This document shows positions 36,091 to 48,917 of a DNA stretch of 64,000 bases, one piece after another (the stretch's first letter is position 1; each line of letters opens with the position of its first letter). The notes under the pieces were generated by a model. That model had not been told where the DNA came from. It ran no database searches and saw only the letters and a program-made list of their open reading frames with translations. The translations under genes and the position numbers were made by a program. This DNA comes from Parasponia andersonii (taxonomy: Eukaryota > Streptophyta > Magnoliopsida > Rosales > Cannabaceae). The stretch covers positions 76,744 to 140,743 of the forward strand of contig JXTB01000181.1 of assembly GCA_002914805.1 (NCBI GenBank), in the 5' to 3' direction.

Positions 36091-36938
36091 TACAGTAAAA
36101 CTTCTATAAATTAATATTGTCAGGACCAGGAAAAGTTACTATTTTAAAGATGTTATTTGTTTATTGATAAAATTTGATATGTTAATTTATAGATAAACAA
36201 ATATATATTAATTTAAAAGACTAGTATGAGTTTAATACATGTATATCTTTTTTAAAATGCATGTTAGATTTATAATATTAAAAATAAAAAACAATCAAAG
36301 TTTATGTGTGCATGCAAAGAAATCTAAAATTTAACATATATATGCATACGAGTTTATACGTATTATTTATACATAATTAAAATTCTAGAGGTTAATTTGT
36401 ATAATATATCAAAAAGTTAAGAAGTAAATATACATAAGATAAATATAGTTTTAAAATTTAATACTACATAAAATATAGTATCTCAAGATGTTTCATATAT
36501 ATTGAGCATAACCTCTATAAATAGTTATTTGTTTTACTTCTAGAATCCAAATCATTATATATAGATTTCAAATTATATAAAGAATATATTCTATGCATTA
36601 CAAAAATTAGAGATGAGACTAAGTTGAATTTAAGTACAAATAATAAGCAAATAACTTTGGATGCGTTTTGAGAAAAAAAAGACTGAATTAAGAAAATATA
36701 AGTCATCTAGAAAAATCTTATTAATATTGTGAATGTTTATGTGTTATTTCTTTTATGTATTAAATCAATTATTAATTTATATATTCAATGGGATATAAAG
36801 GAACTATAAAAAATATTATATTATACATTTTGCGAGAATAGTAATTTATTACATTGGCCTGAGTTAGGATCGAAAGATTTTATTATTTAACCAAGATTAT
36901 TAATTTATCGAACATTCATTTATCAATGTTTTACTGTA
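36091..36938. mobile_element. Non-autonomous inverted-repeat element, superfamily uncertain
   Basis: It begins TACAGTAAAACTTCTATAAA and ends ATCAATGTTTTACTGTA, an inverted terminal repeat of about 10 perfect bases extending imperfectly into TATAAATTAATA/TATTAATTTATCGAA. The interior is AT-rich and itself full of TTAATTTAT words. Elements beginning CAGTAAAACCTCTATAAATTAATA are, from memory, common in plant genomes. No clean target repeat could be read. Confidence 0.5.
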
Positions 36939-37513
36939 TATTACCTTTTTAGGGAAATTTGTATATTTTTTTGATTTTATGTAATTATAATATGATTTCA
37001 CATCTAAAAAAATCATACATTCAAATTTCACTAAGGTATTTTCGAGCTAGAAATTTATTCAAATGTTAAAATAAAATATTATTGCATTAGAAAAAGCTTA
37101 AGTAAAATTGAATCTTTGTAAATTATAACGTTACCATGTAGGTAATAAATATATACATACTGAACCACACAACCACACTTAAATCGTAATTCTATTAGCT
37201 CAAAAACAATGACAATAAAGAAAGTTTCAATAAATATAAAAAGACAATATAAACTAGCAAATATTTAACTAAGAATGCATGATTGAAATTTGGAAACAAA
37301 GTTTTAAGAAACATAAAAAGACAATATAAATTAGCAAATATTTAACTAAGAATACGTAATTGAAATTTGGAAACTTTTATGTATCTATTGAAAAATCCAA
37401 TTAAAGGGACGGATAAAATAGAAGTATAATAAGAAATTAAACAAAAACATGTCAGAGAAGTAAAGAATATACTGGAAATAAAAAATACAAAGACGAGAGA
37501 ATGAGACTAATGC
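36939..37513. other. Intergenic DNA with a ~73-bp tandem duplication
   Basis: No gene. ATAAAAAGACAATATAAA, CTAGCAAATATTTAACTAAG and TTGAAATTTGGAAAC recur at about 37237-37302 and 37310-37375. The target repeat AATGC of the next element is at 37509-37513. Confidence 0.75.
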
Positions 37514-39748
37514 TGTCATGACCCGAGGTCGGGATCAATGGCAGAATGAGTATTTTATAAATTAGAAATATAAAACATAAAATAAAATAAAAAGACTTAA
37601 TTTATTAAAAATTTTGCTCCGGGGTCTCTAACCTTTGAAAACTTGCCTCAATAAAATATTTAATTGAAAATAAAATCTCATAGTTATGCATCATTCATTG
37701 AACATAGACCGTAAATAAAACAATTATTTTAATAGTCGTACATCACAAATCATCTTACACTCAAACACGGATATAAGTAATACAAATCATGTCCAGATTT
37801 CATATTCTAATTTATAAATTATAATAAAATCCAAATTCCTACTCAAATTTAAATATTTCACAAGTCTCGTAGGAATTTTTCAAAATATAAATAAACTAGT
37901 TATTCTGCAAATGCCTCGATCTAGCTCTTCTGATCCAAATTACACTGAATGCTACTTGAGGGGAAGAAAGGGAGTGAGCTAATACCTAATAGAGAGTCAA
38001 TTACAAGTTCTTACATATATATAAAATATACTCATGTTAAAGGTTCTGCATGGTTAGTATTCCATTCAAAACAGTTCACAAAACTCAAGTAGAAATCATA
38101 GTCCAATGGTTCAAACATTTCAAACCATTGTAACATCCATCAAAACTACTAAATATCCATTCAAGCCAACATATAACCATGTATGCAATCATGATATCCG
38201 AAGTGTCCTAACGGATCACTCGTAAGTTTGAATCACCTAAAGAGGCGCTGTAAGTTCGATCACCCGATGTGGGGAATCGTAAGTCTGATCACCTTATGTG
38301 GGACATCATAAGTCCGATCACCCAATGTAGGGCATCGTAAATGTGTGAATGTATGAAAATTTTATATGAATGATAGGATAAGGATATACCACATTTCTAC
38401 AAAATCTCAAAATAATCATGCAGTATTCTTTAATCAAATCATTTCCAGTCCTCAAAACTGAAATCTCAAACTATTTTGGATTTTCTAAAAATTTCGGCAT
38501 TACAACAACTATTTTCTATCAAAACCCAAAAATCTAATTTCCTGTAGAAAACAATCCAAAATAGTATATATGACACTCTAACCAGTGTGACGTATCTCCT
38601 AGGTAGTTTATATCTTAAATCAGGTCAAAAATGGACATAAACACAATTTTTATAAATTATTTCACGAAATTCTATATTTATTAAAAATATATAAAATTCA
38701 TAAATTAAATTAATTTTAAAATCAAGTAATCGAATCCCTACCTTAATCGAGCATCCAACTAGCATTACAAGGCTATGGAGAAAATTTGATGTCGTTTGAG
38801 TGTCGTTTGGAAGATAGGACGTCGTTTTCAAAACTTTGGTTCCTTGGTTTGAAAACTTGATTTTCAAACGGAGCTTCAATTCATAAAACAGACTTCACTA
38901 CTGAATTCAAAACAACCAAAAACCCTAGGTTAGACATATAATTTGTCAAAATTGGATGCGGGCCCCAACGACACGCAAATCGAGACAAATCTGAGGTGTT
39001 CGATTTTGTTATTTGGGCCCGTTTCGGAACATAGTCAATATATATCTCATTTTTCACCATTTTCAATGTAGATTTCAAAAATGATATTAGTTTTAAAATC
39101 TAACAGTTCGATCAAAAAGTTAATTTCAAAACTAATTACACACAAAATTGTCCAACGAAATTAAAATCAAACAGAAAAAAATTGAGACACGAAGTACTTA
39201 TCACCAGATTGTCCATGAGAAGACGAGTCCACAGCGACCAGTTTTGCAGCGAACGGTGGCCGGAATCAGGTTCGGCAAGCAAAACCAACAGCAGTGTTTT
39301 CTGCATTTTTTCGGCGATCGGCGGCTCCGACGGGGCTGGTTCTAGCGGCGGAAGTTTTATCCGGCAGCTGGGCGTCAACGTCAATCGGTGGCGCGGGGCA
39401 ACTACGGCCGGAGATAGCTCAACGGAGCTTCACCGGATTTCGGGTTTTGAGTTTTGCTCCGAGGACCAAATCGAAAAAGAAAGAGAAAATGCGGGGATTT
39501 ATGGGCAATTTTCGTAACTGTAGTGCCGCATGTCAGCTTTTGGTTAATTGGGCACTATAATTGCACTTGGACCCAATTTTCTGAAAATTTTCTCAAAAAC
39601 GCCCTTGAATAATTATATTTTTACCCCAATTTTCAAACTTTTCTTACATTTTTGCCCAAATGAACCTAGACCCAAATCCGTCCAAGTTCATCCTTTTTTT
39701 TTGGGTCAAAAGACCAATTTGTCCTTACAATTTTTATAGGATTTCACA
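37514..39748 (-). repeat. 3' LTR of the Tekay element
   Basis: 2235 bp, from TGTCATGACCC to GGATTTCACA. It contains four short repeats of the GTAAGTCCGATCACC(C)AATGT type at about 38218-38340, and a GC-richer patch at 39200-39520 near its end. The same features recur in the partner LTR. Confidence 0.92.
38218..38340. repeat. Short tandem repeat inside the LTR (also at 45228-45355)
   Basis: A ~30-bp unit, CGTAAGTCCGATCACCC plus (G/A)ATGTGGGGCAT, is repeated about four times. The paired copy in the other LTR shows it predates insertion. Confidence 0.8.
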
Positions 39749-39879
39749 TGCTTCCCTCTTTAAATAAATTTCGTCCTGAAATTCAAGTACAAGGCATACA
39801 CTCAAAGTACAACTTCAAGTTAAAAATTAAATAAGTGAGGGTATTTTTTATACATCTCTGTCTCGAGTTCCCAAGTGGC

Positions 39880-42600
39880 TTCCTCTTCCTTATGGTGATT
39901 CCAAAGAATTTTGACAAGTGAAATTTCTCTATTGCGAAGCACTTTGAGTTCTCTTCCCATTATTCGAATTGGTTGCTCTTCATAAGTACATTCTCTTGAA
40001 TTGGTATCTTCACGTATTGAATTACATGAGATGGATCAGGAACATATTTCCTCAGTATTGAAACATGAAAGACATTGTGCACATGGTCCAACTGTGATGG
40101 TAAGTCCAATCGATATGCTACTAGCCCAATTCTTGCAGTAATCATAATTGGCCCAATATATCTTGGAGCTAATTTTCCTTTAACTCCAAATCTAGTAACT
40201 CCGTGCCTTGGTGTAACCTTTAGAAACACTTGGTCACCAATGTCAAACTCTACTTCTCATCTCAAGGGATATGCATAACTCTTTTGACGACTCTGAACAA
40301 CCTTAAGTCTTTCTCTTATCATATTGACCTTATCAGTAGCCTCTTGTATCAATTCTGGCCCAAGAATAACTCGCTCCTCTGCGTCAATCCAACACAAGGG
40401 CGACCTATATGGTCTACCATATAATACCTTCTATAGAGCCATACCCAAACTGGTTTGGTAGCTGTTGTTATATGCAAACTCCACTAATGACAAATGATCA
40501 TCCCGGCTTCCACCAAAGTCCAGTATACATGAGCGAAGCATATCCTCTAGAATCTAAATTGCTCTCTCAGATTGGCCATCTGTCTGTAGGTGATGAGCTA
40601 TACTAAGATTTAGTTCAGTTCCCAAAGCTTTCTGTAAAGCTCTCCAAAACTTGGATGTAAATCTTGGATCTCTATAAGAAACTATGCTGGAAGGCACTTC
40701 ATGTAAACAAACAATGTGATCCACATAAAGACAACTAAGTCTGTTAAGAGAAAAGTCAATTCGAATTGGTATAAAATGAGCAGTTTTAGTCATTCGATCA
40801 ATAATTACCCAAATTACATCATTTTTCTTTTGAGTTCTCGACAATCCCGTTACAAAATCCATAGTGATCTTATCCCATTTCTATTCTGGAATAGGCAGTG
40901 GCTGAAGTAATCCAGCTGGTCTTTGATGTTCTGCTTTTACTTGTTGACAGATTATATACTTAGCCACAAAAGTAGCTACGTCTCGTTTCATGCCTTTCCA
41001 CCAATATTGTCTCTTTAAGTCATAGTACATCTTAGTACTATCAGGACGTACTGCAAACTTAGATTTGTGAGCTTCAGTCAAGATGTCTCTCGAAGGTGTG
41101 GATTAGCTACAACTAACTTTCCATTAAATAGTACAAATCATTCTCTATTAGTACTCCAGCTATCTAGTTGTTCACTATTCTGAAGTTGGTTCCAAATTTT
41201 CTTTAATTCTTGATCTTGCCATTGACTTTGTTGAGCTACTTGAAGAAGTGAAGGAGTAGCCACTACATTGCTAACACAAGCAACATTGTTTCTCTCGGAA
41301 TACTCCAAATTATAATCACCAATAGTGACTGAATTTTTCCACTCTTCAAGTATCAAAGAAGCAAGCATACCATGAGATTTACGGCTCAAGGTATCTGCTA
41401 CCATATTTGCCTTTCCAAGGTGATACTAAAGATTGAAATCATAATCCTCTATATATTTAATCCATCTTCTCTGTCTCAAATTCAAGTCTCGTTGGCTGAA
41501 GAGATATTTCAAACTCTTGTGATCATAGTAAATATCAAACTTAACTCCATACAAGTAACATCTCTAGATCTTGAGAGCAAATATTACAACCGCTAATTCT
41601 AGATCATGAGCAGGATAATTCTTTTCATGAGGTTTCAATTGACTAGAAGCATAAGCTACAACCCGGCTATTTTGCATTAAAACACATCCCAATCCTAGAC
41701 AAGAAGTGTCTGTGTACACCACATATGGTTCATTACTGTCAAGGACAATCAGAATAGGTGTGGTTGTCAGTTTTTCCTTCAATTTCATGAATGATGTGTC
41801 ACACTCGTCATTCCAAGCAAACTTAACATCTTTCCTCATTAACTTGGTTAAAGACAAAGTAATATTCGAGAAGTTTTCCACAAACCAACGATAATAACCA
41901 GCTAAACCAAGGAAATTCTGCACCTCAGTAATATTTCTCAGTCGTTCCCATCCTAGAATAGACTCTATCTTAGACAGATCAACTGAGATACCATTTTGAG
42001 AAATCACATGGCCCAAAAATTTAACTTCTATCATCCAGAAATTATATTTCGATCTCTTGACATATAACTGATGATCTCTCAAAGTCTGAAGCATGGTCCT
42101 TAAATGTTCAACATGTTCTTCCCGAGCCTTAGAATAAATCAAAATGTCGTCAATAAACACAACCATGAATTTATCCAAATAAGGCCTCAAGATTCTTTTC
42201 ATAAGGTCCATGAACGCTGCAGGTGTATTCGTCAATCTGAAAGGCATAACCAGAAACTCAAAATGACCATATCGAGTCCTAAATGCAGTTTTCAGTATGT
42301 TTTCTTTACGAATCTTCAGTTGGTGATACCCAGATCTCAAGTCTATCTTTGAAAAGAATTTGGATCACTGAGTTGGTCAAACAACTCGTCAATTCTTGGC
42401 AAAGGATATTTGTTCTTTATTGTAAGCTGGTTTAGCTTTCTATAGTCCACAAAAAGTCTGAGTGTACCATCAGCTTTCTTGGCAAAGAGAACTGGAGCAC
42501 CCCAAGATGAGGTACTACTCCTGATGAACCCTTTTGATATTAGGTCATCTAGTTATTCCCTTAATTCAGTCATCTCTACAAGGGCCATTCAATAAGCGGG
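39880..42600 (-). pseudogene. Tekay pol: RT, RNase H, integrase and chromodomain
   Basis: On the minus strand, RT is at 41800-42580 ([27 protein letters not shown]) and RNase H at 41400-41760 ([33 protein letters not shown]). Integrase is at 40300-41080: KRQYWWKGMKRDVA, the ICQQVKAEHQRPAGLLQPL zinc-domain end, and MDFVTGLSRTQKK with YRDPRFTSKFW. The GPY/F-type tail is at 39960-40229 (GKLAPRYIGP, LPSQLDHVHNVFHVSILR). A chromodomain-like end follows at about 39880-39960 (VLRNREISLVKILW, HHKEEEATWELE). This order and the chromodomain identify the Tekay/Del lineage. It is decayed and not expected to be functional. Confidence 0.88.
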
Positions 42601-43167
42601 AATAGAAACTAGTTGAGTTCCAGAAACTAAGTCGATACAGAATTCAATCTCTCTGTCAGGTGGTAATTCAGGTAAATCCTCTGAAAAGACATCAAAAAAT
42701 TCACTAACCACTGATATCCATTGGTATTTATCGATAATTCCTATCTCTCTATCAATGGTGAATAAGCTTCCATAACATTCTAATTTCTTTCTCTCACTAA
42801 TACTTGCTCTCAGGAGAGGATTGAGGCTTATTGGATTCAAACCAGCTTGATACACAACTAAATAACCATCTTCAGTATGAAGAGTCACCTTTTTTCTATG
42901 ACAATCCACTATTGCTCTATATTTGGACAACCAGTCCATACCAAGAATTACATCAAATTGGTTCATAGGTATCACAATTAAAGTAACTAATAACTCATAT
43001 CCATCAATGATGATAGAACAAGAGTTGCATATAGTAGACACACCATTGACATTTCCCAGAGGAGTATCAAAATTCAAAGTAGGATCAAAGATTTTAGATT
43101 TTAAACCCAACATGTTAGCAAATGACAAAGATATAAAGGAATGTGATGCACCGGTATCAAATAACAC
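42589..43167 (-). pseudogene. Tekay protease region
   Basis: The minus strand reads MLFDTGASHSFISLSFA (active site DTGA) and VILGMDWLSKYRAIVDCHRK. These are the two hallmarks of chromovirus aspartic proteases, followed by the linker to RT (PELPPDREIEF). It would release the mature proteins from the polyprotein. Confidence 0.88.
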
Positions 43168-43239
43168 GTGAGCTCAAGAGTGATAAAGTAAGATCATACC
43201 ATCAACCACTCTAGTTCCAGGCTGATCATATACCTCTGT

Positions 43240-44378
43240 CTCGATGACTGCATAGGTTTGAGCTTCCCCTTTACTTTCTTTCCTCTGCCTCTGCCCGGAT
43301 GACTACTATTAGATCCAGAAGTACTACTGTAGGACTGCCCATAACCTCATTGTATTCCAGATTCCTGAGGTGTTTGGCGTCCTGTGGTGAAGGTAGAACC
43401 CTGAGGATGATATTGGTGCTGAACAGGAGAGTTAAAAGTCGGAGCTGAGCTCTAGAAATGAGCAGGCCTAGTTTGCTGACTAGGGATGGACATCAGAGTT
43501 GCTTGACTCCCCTGTAGTCATCTGGTGGTCAGTGAAGGAGTCTGCAAAAGCTGAGGGCAATTCTTCTAAAATGGCTCTATTGACCACAGTAGTGGCAGGA
43601 ATACGGAGTAAAATGCTCACTTCTTGTTGAAACAAATCTGCCACTGTGCCCACTGCTCTATGAACCCTGTCCTTGCCATCGACCCTTTTTCATTTTTCGG
43701 TCTATAGCTTTTTCCTTATATCCACTAGTAGTTCCTCTAGCATTAATCAACGTAGCTTCAATTCTCTGAGTTGTACCATAAGCCTCAATAAGGGTAGTAA
43801 TTGGAAATGACTCTGATCTGGTGCGAATTTCTGGCCTTAAGTTGGTTCTAAAATGAACCACTTGCAGTCTCGAATGGTTTCCCGGTGTATGAGCATACTG
43901 GGAGAGTCCCACAAACCTCGTATAGTATTCATCAATAGTCATACTACCTTGGCACAAGATATTGTACTGTTTTAGCATCTCATTAACATGGTCGTCATAG
44001 GCATACTGTCCTCTCAACAGTTCATCAAACTATTCCCAAGTCATAGTGGTAGTGTCATGAGTCAACTTTATAGTGTTCCACCAATGATCAGCAGCATCCT
44101 GAAGCAAGTACATTGCAAAGCCCACTCTAAACTCTGCTGGTACTATAAAGGTATCAAATTTCTTCTGAACTTCCCTAAGCCATCTCAGTGTAGTTGCGGG
44201 ATCGTGTTCGCCATAAAAGTTCGGTGGGTTCAGCTTAGTAAAATCCCTGAAGCTTTTAGATCAGGTATCCTCTACATAGCTTGTTGAAGAGCATCAACAA
44301 TATTAAAAGCAAGAAGGTCTTACAGTGGAGGAGCATCTTGTTCTCTCTCAGGTTGAGTTATTCTTCTTCTTGGAGGCA
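43240..44378 (-). pseudogene. Tekay gag
   Basis: It opens MPPRRRITQPEREQDAPPL at 44378, a common start of plant chromovirus gag. The capsid-like part follows at 43658-44290 (YNILCQGSMTIDEYYTRFVGLSQYAH, FRTNLRPEIRTR). A zinc-knuckle-like SCHYCGQ lies near 43590. It sits directly downstream of the primer site. It is broken. Confidence 0.78.
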
Positions 44379-44505
44379 TTTTCTTGATCTATATTTCAAT
44401 ATATCTAACGTATTAGTAAGATGATGATTTTGTACAACCTATGTAAAAGAAATGTCCAATCTAGTTTAATGAGTGACACAATCTGAGTATTTTAAATTAA
44501 AACCT

Positions 44506-44518
44506 GGCTCTGATACCG
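44506..44518 (-). other. Primer-binding site (initiator-Met tRNA type) of the Tekay element
   Basis: The plus strand reads GGCTCTGATACC; the minus strand therefore reads GGTATCAGAGCC, a few bases inside the 5' LTR edge at 44526. Confidence 0.85.
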
Positions 44519-44525
44519 AAATTTC

Positions 44526-46768
44526 TGTCACAACCCGAGGCTGGAGTCAATAGAAGAATGAGTATTTCATAAATTAGAAATACTAAAAAAAAATAATAAT
44601 AAAAAGACTCAATTCTTTCAAAATTTTGCCTCGGGGTCTTTAACCTTTCAAAATTGGCCTCAATAAAATATTTAATTAGAAATAAAATCCCACAGTTATG
44701 TATCACTCTTTGAATATAGACCGTAAATAAAACAATTGTTTTAATAGTCATACATCACAAATAATCTCACACTCAAACACAGACATAAGTAATACAAACA
44801 ATGTCCAGATTTCATATTCTAATTTATAAAGTATAATGAAATCCAAATTCCAACTCAAATTTAAATATTTCACAAGTCTCGTAGGAATTTACCAAAATAT
44901 AAATAAACTAATTATTCTGCAAATGCCTCGATCAAGCTCTTCTGATCCAAATTACACTGACTACCACTTGAGGGGAAGAAAGGGAGTGAGCTAATGCCCA
45001 GTAGAGAGTCGATTACAACTTCTTACATATATATAAAATATACTCATATTAAAGGTTCTGCATGGTTAGTATTCTATTCAAAACAATTCACAAAACTCAA
45101 GTAGAAATCATAGTCCAATGGTTCAAACATTTCAAACCATTGTAACATCCATCAAAACTACTACATATCCATTCAAGCCAACATATAACCATGTATGCAA
45201 TCATGATGCCCGAAGTGTCCTAATGGATCACTCGTAAGTCCGAGACACCTAAAGAGGCGCCGTAAGTTCGATCACCCGATGTGGGGCATCGTAAGTCCGA
45301 TCACCCTACGTGGGACATCGTAAGTCTGATCACTCAATGTAGGGCATCGTAAATGTGTGAATGTATGAAAATTTTATATGAATGATAGGATAAGGATATA
45401 CCACATTTCCATAAAATCTCAAAATAACCATGCAGTATTCTTTAATCAAATCATTTCTAGTCCTCAAAACTAAGTTCTCAAACTATTTTGGATTTTCTAT
45501 AAATTTCGGAATTACAACAACTATTTTCTATCAAAATCCAAAAATCTAATTTCCTGCAGAAAATAATCCAAAATAGTATATATGACAAGCCAACTAGTGT
45601 GACGTGTCTCCTAGGCAGTTTATGTCTTAAATCAGATCAAAAATGAACATAAACACAATTTTTATAAATTATTTCACGAAATTCTATATTTATTGAAAAT
45701 ATATAAAATTCATAAATTAAATTAATTTTAGAATCAAGTAATCGAATCCCTACCTCAATCGAGCATCCAACTAGTGTTACAAGGCTATGGAGAAAATTTG
45801 GCATCGTTTGGGTGTCGTTTAGAAGAGCGGACGTCGTTTTCGAAACTTTGGTTCCTTGGTTTGAAAACTTGATTTTTAAACGAAGCTTCAATTCATGAAA
45901 CGAACTTCACCACTGAACTCAGAACAACCAAAAACCCTAAGGTAGACATATAACTTGCCAAATTTGGATGCGGGCCCCCACGACACGCAAATCGAGGCAA
46001 ATTTGAGCAGTCCGATTTCATTTTTCGGGTCCGTTTCGGAACATAGTCAATATATATCTCATTTTCCACCATTTTTATTATAGATTCCAAAAATGATATT
46101 AGTTTTAAAATGTAACGGTCCGTTCGAAAAGTTAATTTCAAAACTAATTACACACAAAATTATCCAACAAAATTAAAATCAAACAGAGAAAAATTGAGAC
46201 ATGAGGTACCTACAACCAGATTGTCTGTGAGGAGACGAGTCCACGGCAACCAGTTTCGCAGCAAACGGTGGCCGGAATCAGCTTCGGCAAGCAAAAATAT
46301 CCGCGGTGTTTTCTGCATTTTTCCGGCGATCGACGGCTCCAACGGGGCTGGTTCTAGTGGCAGAAATTTCGTCCGGCAGCTGGGCATCGACGCCGATCAG
46401 TGGCAAGGGACAGCGACAGCTGGAGGTAGCTCAATGGAGCTTCGCCGGATTTCGGATTTTGAGTTTTGCTCCGGAGACCATATCGAAAAAGAAAGAGAAA
46501 ATGCGGGGATTCATAGGCAATTTTCGTAACTGTAGCACCATGTGTCAATTTCTGGTTAATTGGGCACTGTTTTGCTTATTTGTATTTGGCCCAATTTTCT
46601 GAAAATTTTCTCAAAAAATCCTTGAATAATTACATTTTTACCCTAATTTTCAAACTTTTCTTACATTTTTGTCCAAATGAATCTAGACCCAAATCTGTCC
46701 AACTTCATCCTTTTTTTTTTCAGGTCAAAAGACCAATTTTTCCTTACAATTTTGTATGGGATTTCACA
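44526..46768 (-). repeat. 5' LTR of the Tekay element
   Basis: 2243 bp, from TGTCACAACCC to GGATTTCACA, collinear with 37514-39748. Confidence 0.92.
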
Positions 46769-46773
46769 AATGC

Positions 46774-47700
46774 TTCCTGTGAAATACAATGACATTTGGA
46801 CTTCCTCTTTTATCTTTTTTTTTGTATGTATTAAGTATGAAGTATATTACATAACTTATTAATTTTTATATGGCCTGCACTATTTAAAAGAGAAACAAAT
46901 GAGCTTCACTTGATTTAGTAAAAGATAAGTAAATAGGCTCGACTTGACTATAAGAGCAATGATAAATAAATGAGCTTCACTTGAGATGGCCATCAAATTT
47001 GAAGGGAGCAAAAATAGAATTTGAAGAATTAGAAAGGGCAAAGCATAATATAGAAAAGAAAAAAAAAAAGACTTACATACTAGGGCAAGTGAAGCAACTG
47101 CTACCACGTGTTTTTGCAGTTAAGCATTTAAGTTTTTATATTTTTGCATCTAGTATATCTATTTATATACTAGTTTATGTACTTATATTTAGTTTTTACT
47201 CGCTTAGTATATCTACTAACATATTGTTGATATTATTACAATATTTGAAAAATAAATATTTACTTAAAATGGACTCAAATCTAGATCACTTTGCTATAAG
47301 CCCCCATTGTTAATACCGTTAATGTATTAAGTAGTTCTTCATGTTTCAATTTGTAAATTAAAATTTACCACTAATAAAACTTTTCTGCAATTTTAATCAT
47401 ATATTTTGGCTTGTATAAATTATACTTTCACATTAAAAATTTTTAAAAATTTGTACCCTCCAAGCCAAATTCAACAAATTTATTCTATTGTTTTATGGCC
47501 ATTTTAATAAGATTTAAGTGGTTTGTAATAAAAATATGTTAATCTCTATTTTGGGGTTTATCTAATTTTTGAGATTAATCTTAAGATATAAATTAGTGCT
47601 AGTTAAGCACAAAAATTATTGGCCTAAACTAGCTCTCTTAAATGACTTATAACACAACTTAAACTACACTTCGTTTGGGACTTCTTCACCAATGCCTAAA
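46774..47700. other. AT-rich intergenic DNA
   Basis: No gene. A 15-bp phrase (ATGAGCTTCACTTGA) is repeated near 46900 and 46971. It is otherwise featureless. Confidence 0.5.
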
Positions 47701-47819
47701 CTACATTTCGCTTAAACTCAAATTACATGTCATTTGAACGAACACTTCATGCCGTTGGATCTATGCTACATGTTGTCGAGTCCTTTTTCTCTTCTTGTGC
47801 AAGCTTTTTCATGACTCTA

Positions 47820-47837
47820 GAAAGTTCTAGAACCTTC
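47820..47837. promoter_or_regulatory. Perfect four-unit heat-shock element
   Basis: GAAAGTTCTAGAACCTTC has the form GAA-nn-TTC-nn-GAA-nn-TTC with no mismatch, the binding site of heat-shock factors. It lies about 220 bp before a TATAAATA box (48056-48063). Confidence 0.65.
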
Positions 47838-47895
47838 TAACTTGTACTCCAAGAGCTTGTAGCTCAAGCACCTCAAAAACAAGCTACCTAGCAGT

Positions 47896-47908
47896 TTCCA
47901 GAAGCTTC
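47896..47908. promoter_or_regulatory. Perfect three-unit heat-shock element
   Basis: TTCCAGAAGCTTC has the form TTC-nn-GAA-nn-TTC. It is the second such site, 60 bp after the first. Confidence 0.65.
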
Positions 47909-48917
47909 TAAACTTGTAACTTAAGATCATATATACTAAGTACTTACAAGAGAAGTACTTGTAAATTAGGCAAACTTAGCTAATGAGATTTTGACACCTC
48001 ATATACTCAGGGCCTAAAATCTTGTCTTACAAGGCAATTTTTGCCTATAAATAAGGGTCTATCCCTTATTTTGTAGGAACAATTTTTTTTACCTCATTAA
48101 TATAAGCTCCTCTATTTCTTCCTCTACACTTCCACAACCGTGCTATCTCTCTCTTTCTCTTTCTCTTGTTCATCCGAAGCTCAAAGCTCCCCTCTCTCTT
48201 TGTTTGATTAATCTAGTCCTTGTCTTTTTGCTTGTCTCATAACACCACCACCATCATCTTTCTTTTTCCTATTCTACATCACGTTCTTATGCTACCATCA
48301 CCATATCATTTCATTTTCCCTTCCAAGCCATGACTTCACTTTTCTCTTTAACTATTCCTAGCTTCATCATTTCAATCCGTGGTTATATCATACCACTTTG
48401 CTCACGTTGTGTTCAAAGATCTGTCCAACAAGTCTTTCTTTTGCATGCATTTATATCATTAGTTCTTCATTCATTTCCATCTTTCATCATACGTTTATTT
48501 ATACATATCCTTGCATGCCATTATTTCTTCATTAGTTCTTATATTTTTATATATTCATGCATGTGTAGAATCTAGTTAATAAATTCCTAGTACGTGGTAT
48601 ATCTCTAAATATTTACATAAGCAATCTTGCATATATCCATTTGTAGGCCCATTCTTATTTATTTACATACTCTAGGCCCAATATCCAAGTTCACATCATT
48701 TACTTTCATTCAATTACTTTTATATCACATTTGTACTAATTTATCATTTTCATGTGACTTTTTCTACTAACTTGTAACACAAGTTTCTTTGCATGCAGTT
48801 TCTAATTTGTAAACTTTAGTGATCTTTGACTATCGAGCTACTCTCCATTATCTCATGCTTGACCTGTAGGACAAGTTCGAGGTTTTGTGTTCTTTATATA
48901 TATATATATATATATTT

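Larger units (their letters stand above)
37514..46768 (-). mobile_element. Ty3/gypsy chromovirus, Tekay/Del lineage, full length but decayed
   Basis: Two LTRs of about 2.24 kb bracket gag and pol on the minus strand. The target repeats are perfect: AATGC at 37509-37513 and 46769-46773. The primer site beside the 5' LTR reads GGTATCAGAGCC on the minus strand (44506-44518), complementary to initiator-Met tRNA. A polypurine tract (AAAGAGGGAAG on the minus strand) abuts the 3' LTR near 39750-39762. Domain order is gag, protease, RT, RNase H, integrase, chromodomain. The LTRs differ at about one base in ten by eye, suggesting insertion some millions of years ago. The copy is broken in about ten places. 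Confidence 0.92.
47740..48560 (+). promoter_or_regulatory. Promoter-like block, possibly a solo LTR of a heat-responsive retrotransposon
   Basis: Two heat-shock elements, a TATA box (CCTATAAATAAGGG, 48054-48067) and a following CT-rich leader-like stretch (48105-48250) are arranged as in a promoter. No open gene follows. Compact LTRs with clustered heat-shock elements are known from the ONSEN copia family, so a solo LTR is one reading, but I found no matched TG..CA ends with a target repeat. A decayed host promoter is the alternative. Confidence 0.4.

Noticed and set aside
39182-39517. 111-residue plus-strand frame, with a matching 111-residue frame at 46194-46529
   Set aside because: The two match only because they lie at the same place in the two LTRs of one element. 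They fall in a GC-richer LTR patch, lack any known domain, and a similar accidental frame lies in the solo LTR (7768-7983).
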